The notes beneath the pieces were generated by a model. It was not told where the DNA came from. It worked only from the letters and a program-made list of their open reading frames with translations, and did not search any database. From Sphingomonas sp. PAMC 26621 (GTDB lineage Bacteria; Pseudomonadota; Alphaproteobacteria; Sphingomonadales; Sphingomonadaceae), in contig NZ_AIDW01000008.1 of assembly GCF_000251145.1 (NCBI RefSeq), positions 1 through 38,290 on the forward strand: a DNA stretch of 38,290 bases, in the 5' to 3' direction. Of this stretch, positions 35,604 through 38,290 are shown one piece after another (positions within the stretch are counted from its first letter, which is position 1; each line of letters begins with the position of its first letter). The position numbers and the translations under genes were made by a program.

Positions 35604-36436
35604 GCGAGCGCGTAGCCGTAAATCGCGACCATCCCAGCGGCAAGCGTGTCGCCGTCACGTGGATCGCAGATGGCTGAGTTAACTGGCATGGCCTCAATGA
35701 CGAGTCCGGTTCTCCAGTCGACATCACTACCGTCCTCGTCTGGCGGGAACAGCTTGTAGTCCTTGGCTTGGATCGGCGCGTCGCTGGGTTCGTCGCGCAG
35801 CTCGATCCGGGTCAGCCACTTGGCGCTTCGCACCCCGGCGTAACCCGGCACGACTAGCCGCATAGGTGCGCCGTGTGCCGCGCTCAGAGGCTCACCGCCG
35901 ATCGCCCACGCGATCAGCACATCGCCCGCCATGGCGCGCTTTAGCGAGATCGAAATGCCATAGGGGTGCGTCTCGCCGTCGATCTCGTCCACGTCGGCGG
36001 CGGTGCAGACCACATAACCGTCGCGGCGGTCACCGACGCCCAGAGCGAGCAACACGTCGGCAAGGCTGACGCCGGTCCAATCGACGTTGCCGATCGCACC
36101 GACATCCCACGGGTCGCCGTTGGTCTTGCGCACTGACTGAAGGTCGGCGCGGCGGTTACCTGCGCATTGCATAGCAGAAATGATGCGCCGTTCTGGAAAG
36201 CTAGCCTTCAGATCGGCGAGGGTGAGGGTGGCGCTACGCAGATCAGCCCCACTGACCTTAAGCGCGTGATCTTCGTCAAGTTGGGGGGTGGCGCCGTGGC
36301 TGCGGACGTAGAGTAGTGACTGCGGCGTGACATACTGCTCGATCAGGCGCTGCGAGCGTGGTTCGGCGTTAAATGGCTCGCGCTGCCGAACGATGAAGTG
36401 GGCTTCGTCGATATCGTGCACTCTACCATATCCCAT
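35456..36436 (-). pseudogene. Sulfite oxidase-type molybdopterin protein, C-terminally truncated
   Basis: Start taken at ATG 36436 (M-G-Y-G-R-V-H-D-I-D); 36457 is also possible. The oxidoreductase molybdopterin-binding domain is clear: L-Y-V-R-S-H-G, then the molybdenum-ligating cysteine C91 in A-M-Q-C-A-G-N-R-R, and W-T-G-V-S-L-A-D-V-L. The Mo-co dimerisation domain follows with K-W-L-T-R-I-E-L and Y-G-Y-A-L-A-Y-G-R-R-V-A-R-V-D-L-S-L-D. After A-R-W-V-R-A, near 35540, the sequence turns into the reverse complement of the adjacent hydrolase gene and stops at 35456. The last ~50-60 residues of the dimerisation domain are missing. It has no Tat or Sec leader in the chosen reading. Confidence 0.82.
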
Positions 36437-36719
36437 CACTGCCGCTTGAAAACGCATAGCGATGGCGGCGGCGGCTGGCCATGAACGAAAGATACTTTCT
36501 CTACGCCATCCGAAAGCGCTGAACGGCGGGAAGCGGTTCCTTCCAGCCGAACCACCCACTCCTAGGGCCAGGATGTTTCGCCAGCGATCCCACAGCCGGA
36601 GCATCAGCTTGCTTAGTATCGGTTCGAAATTGCAAAACGGGAAATGGCAAAACTTAAAAATTCCGGCGACGGAAAGGGGCGGGTGCTGCGTTGAAGAAGC
36701 GGTATCAAGGAGATCCAAG

Positions 36720-37034
36720 ATGATGAAATTACGTTTTGCTGTTGCCCTGACCGCCGCTCTAACGCTGGCTGGTGCCGCACAGGCACAGAGCGTCAATCAA
36801 CGCCAGGGGCGCCAGCAGGAGCGCATCAATCAGGGCGTTGCAAGTGGACGGCTCACTGCGGGCGAGGCGGTCCGCGACGAGCGCCAGCAAGGTCGGATCA
36901 ATGCGTCCGAAGCGCGGATGCGAGCCAACAATGGCGGACATCTCAATGGCAATCAGCGCGCACGCCTCGAGAGCCGTCAGAACCGCGCCAGTGCTCATAT
37001 CTACAATAGCAAGCACAACCGACGCCATTATTGA
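36720..37034 (+). CDS. Exported RQ-rich small protein
   Basis: A 104-residue protein from ATG 36720 with AAGGAG 8 bases upstream. A signal peptide (F-A-V-A-L-T-A-A-L-T-L-A-G-A-A-Q-A) is followed by a repetitive mature part with two related units: R-Q-Q-E-R-I-N-Q-G-V-A-S-G-R-L-T-A-G-E-A and R-Q-Q-G-R-I-N-A-S-E-A. The tail ends N-S-K-H-N-R-R-H-Y. Such arginine/glutamine-rich, probably helical periplasmic proteins are widespread in sphingomonads and have no proven function. A strong GC hairpin follows the stop. Confidence 0.85.
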   Translation: MMKLRFAVALTAALTLAGAAQAQSVNQRQGRQQERINQGVASGRLTAGEAVRDERQQGRINASEARMRANNGGHLNGNQRARLESRQNRASAHIYNSKHNRRHY

Positions 37035-37042
37035 GCCATAAA

Positions 37043-37066
37043 GCCGGGGCGGTTTGCCGCCCCGGC
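37043..37066 (+). terminator. GC-rich hairpin after the RQ-rich protein gene
   Basis: The arms GCCGGGGCGG (37043-37052) and CCGCCCCGGC (37057-37066) pair perfectly around TTTG, 8 bp after the stop. There is no T-run. It lies 25 bp before the next start and could be a terminator or a structure between the two genes. Confidence 0.65.
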
Positions 37067-37091
37067 ACGGTTGGCGACAGGAGCAGGGCTT

Positions 37092-37424
37092 ATGAACCGT
37101 CGTGACTTTCTTCAAGCCGGCGCGGCTGTAGCCGCGATCACGGTCGCCGAACCGGGCGCGGCGGCTCCGCGCCGCCGTCCCAACTTGCTTTATGTTTTCA
37201 GCGATCAGCATCGCGCTGCCTCGCTGCCCGGCGAGCCCTTCAACCAGGCGGCCGCCCCGCACCTCGACGCGTTCCGTCACGCAAATTTCTCGATGGATCG
37301 GTGCGTCTCCAACTATCCGCTCTGCACGCCTTATCGCGGTATCCTGATGAGCGGGCGCTGGCCCTACCAGACGGGGCTACTGCAGTCTATCGTCGCGGGG
37401 GAGCCGCACCAGCGGCTTCGGTGA
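37092..37424 (+). pseudogene. Sulfatase, N-terminal fragment with Tat-like leader
   Basis: The frame from ATG 37092 (AGGAG upstream) opens with a Tat-type leader (M-N-R-R-D-F-L-Q-A-G-A-A-V-A-A-I), then P-N-L-L-Y-V-F-S-D-Q-H-R and the formylglycine motif C-T-P-Y-R followed by S-G-R-W-P-Y-Q-T-G. These are the first ~100 residues of a type I sulfatase. The active-site cysteine, which formylglycine-generating enzyme would convert, is present. The homology ends at about residue 100 and the frame stops at 37424, so some 350-450 residues are missing. The downstream DNA has no sulfatase sequence that I can see, which indicates deletion rather than a point frameshift. Confidence 0.8.
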
Positions 37425-38085
37425 TCGCGGGACGTGGTTGCCGGATCGCTGATCCCGCCGGCCACGACGGATCCGCGATACGAAGTCTCGTCGTGCTCGT
37501 TACGATTCGTCCGCTGTGGGGTCGTGACCATGGACCCGGTTCAGATGGCAGCTCACGCACAGCGGTAATCGAGATAGCGGTTTTGGGACCATCACGCTAA
37601 GCGCGCCGAATAGTGTACCTGAACAAACGACCGCTTCCGGGAAGCGCGTCAATGCCGCTGAACGTCGTCTTCTGGGTCCGGGCCGCCGCGAAGCTAGCGA
37701 CGGTTCTCGACCAAAGTCAGTCGTTCGCTACACCTTCGGTGAACGTCCGGTCCTATCGAAAGCGGCCGATTAGGTTGGCCAAAGCGGGTGAACAGCCGCC
37801 ACGCCACCTCCGGGTCCCGAAAAGGCGCGGCAAACTTCCGAAAACCGACTTCGTTGTTGGCCATATATCCCGAGAAAGATGAGCGGTCCTTACAGACGCT
37901 TGACCTGCCCTAGTCCTGCTCCAGCAAAATAGCCTCAGCCGTCTGGAATCGCTCCGGATGCTGCTGTCATTCCTCCCGCACGCGGTTCAGCCAAGTGTCG
38001 TAGCTTTCGCCTGCACCGAAGAGTGGCGCTCGCTGCTAATGCGCTGAAGTTGGTTTGAGCTGCTGCCGGTCTCATGGACACCAAG
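37425..38085. other. Gene-poor gap with repeat copy and a possible gene remnant
   Basis: Apart from the repeat at 37619-37678, the minus strand at about 37905-38030 reads A-P-L-F-G-A-G-E-S-Y-D-T-W-L-N-R-V-R-E-E, then a stop, then P-E-R-F-Q-T-A-E-A-I-L-L-E-Q-D. This reads like a degraded protein C-terminus of a family I do not recognise. The end of the IS3-type element follows. Confidence 0.35.
37619..37678 (+). repeat. Dispersed ~60-bp repeat, copy 11
   Basis: It runs from CTGAACAAACGACCGCTTCC to CGCTGAACGTCGTCTTCTGGGTC and continues with C-GGGCCGCC, as copy 2 continues with C-AAGCCGCC. The match therefore reaches about 15 bp past the usual end. Confidence 0.65.
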
Positions 38086-38290
38086 TTAGGCTACATGAGC
38101 TTGCTTCTCGAAGTCCATGGGGCTGAGATAGCCCAAGGTCGAGTGCCTGCGTGTGGGATTGTAGAAGCGTTCGATGTAATCGAACACGTCCTGCCTTGCC
38201 TGATTGCGCGTGCGGTAGGTTTTGCGTGCGATGCGTTCGGTCTTCGGCGAGGAGAAGAAGCTCTCCATCGCAGCGTTGTCCCAGACGTTG
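38086..38290 (-). CDS. IS3 family transposase (OrfB), C-terminal fragment (cut by window edge)
   Basis: On the minus strand the frame is open to the window edge and ends TAA at 38086. It encodes V-W-D-N-A-A-M-E-S-F-F-S-S-P-K-T-E-R, then D-V-F-D-Y-I-E-R-F-Y-N-P-T-R-R-H-S-T-L-G-Y and S-P-M-D-F-E, the conserved end of an IS3-family DDE transposase, including the glutamate (in A-M-E-S-F-F) that completes the triad. Just downstream, at about 38055-38085, a TGAGCTGCTGCCGGTCTC stretch and GGACACC probably form the element's terminal repeat. Confidence 0.85.
   Translation of the reverse strand, partial: NVWDNAAMESFFSSPKTERIARKTYRTRNQARQDVFDYIERFYNPTRRHSTLGYLSPMDFEKQAHVA

Noticed and set aside
610..37678. 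CRISPR array
   Set aside because: The ~60-bp repeats are scattered over 37 kb and diverged, without regular spacers or cas genes.
37613..37882. An 89-codon ORF on +
   Set aside because: It consists mainly of the dispersed repeat and its flank.

Overview
The window is high-GC DNA with the gene content of a sphingomonad (Sphingomonas or a close alphaproteobacterial relative). The clues are a TonB-dependent receptor next to a flavin-dependent tryptophan-halogenase homologue, a GFA protein, several alpha/beta hydrolases, a stand-alone rpsU, a microbial rhodopsin with its Blh retinal-forming dioxygenase, a small RQ-rich periplasmic protein and many short dispersed intergenic repeats. No replication, tRNA or rRNA genes are present. 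It looks like an accessory chromosomal or megaplasmid region broken up by insertion sequences, with transposase fragments of IS481 and IS3 type at its two edges.

Layout. 1-6100: IS481 transposase tail, a frameshifted YncE-propeller/phosphoesterase gene, a decayed secreted-protein gene and gene-poor DNA. 6097-7300: IS110 element. 7680-14750: a carbohydrate-type outer-membrane uptake locus made of two convergent operons, halogenase-DUF6445 on + and TonB receptor-glycoside hydrolase on -. Its two outer ends carry related palindromes (GCAAT-NN-ATTGC), which suggests one shared regulator. 15235-16531: two hypothetical proteins. About 16800-19260: an IS91-type element with a HUH transposase and a tyrosine recombinase. 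19423-23647: two paralogous TetR regulators, each divergent from a target gene (GFA protein; membrane-anchored methyltransferase), with a shared ACGG-NN-CCGT operator core. This region also has a YdeI-family gene and an NmrA-type oxidoreductase carrying two in-frame TGA codons.

23882-29347: DUF1440 and DoxX-like membrane proteins, dienelactone hydrolase, VOC protein, then a LysR-cupin-SDR group. 29620-32681: rpsU, then a rhodopsin-blh pair (blh frameshifted) and a secreted or anchored hypothetical protein. 32887-36436: GlxA-type regulator divergent from an alpha/beta hydrolase, a second hydrolase, and a sulfite-oxidase gene that has lost its 3' end at a junction with that hydrolase. 36720-38290: RQ-rich exported protein, truncated sulfatase and IS3 transposase tail.

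The parts most worth pursuing are the palindrome-bracketed halogenase/DUF6445/TonB locus, the eleven or so copies of a ~60-bp dispersed repeat, the duplicated TetR circuits with a repeated long hairpin at their gene ends, and the DTG-motif rhodopsin with its broken retinal gene. Several genes differ from an intact frame by one base in a short G or C run, so base-calling errors and true gene decay cannot be separated from the sequence alone.
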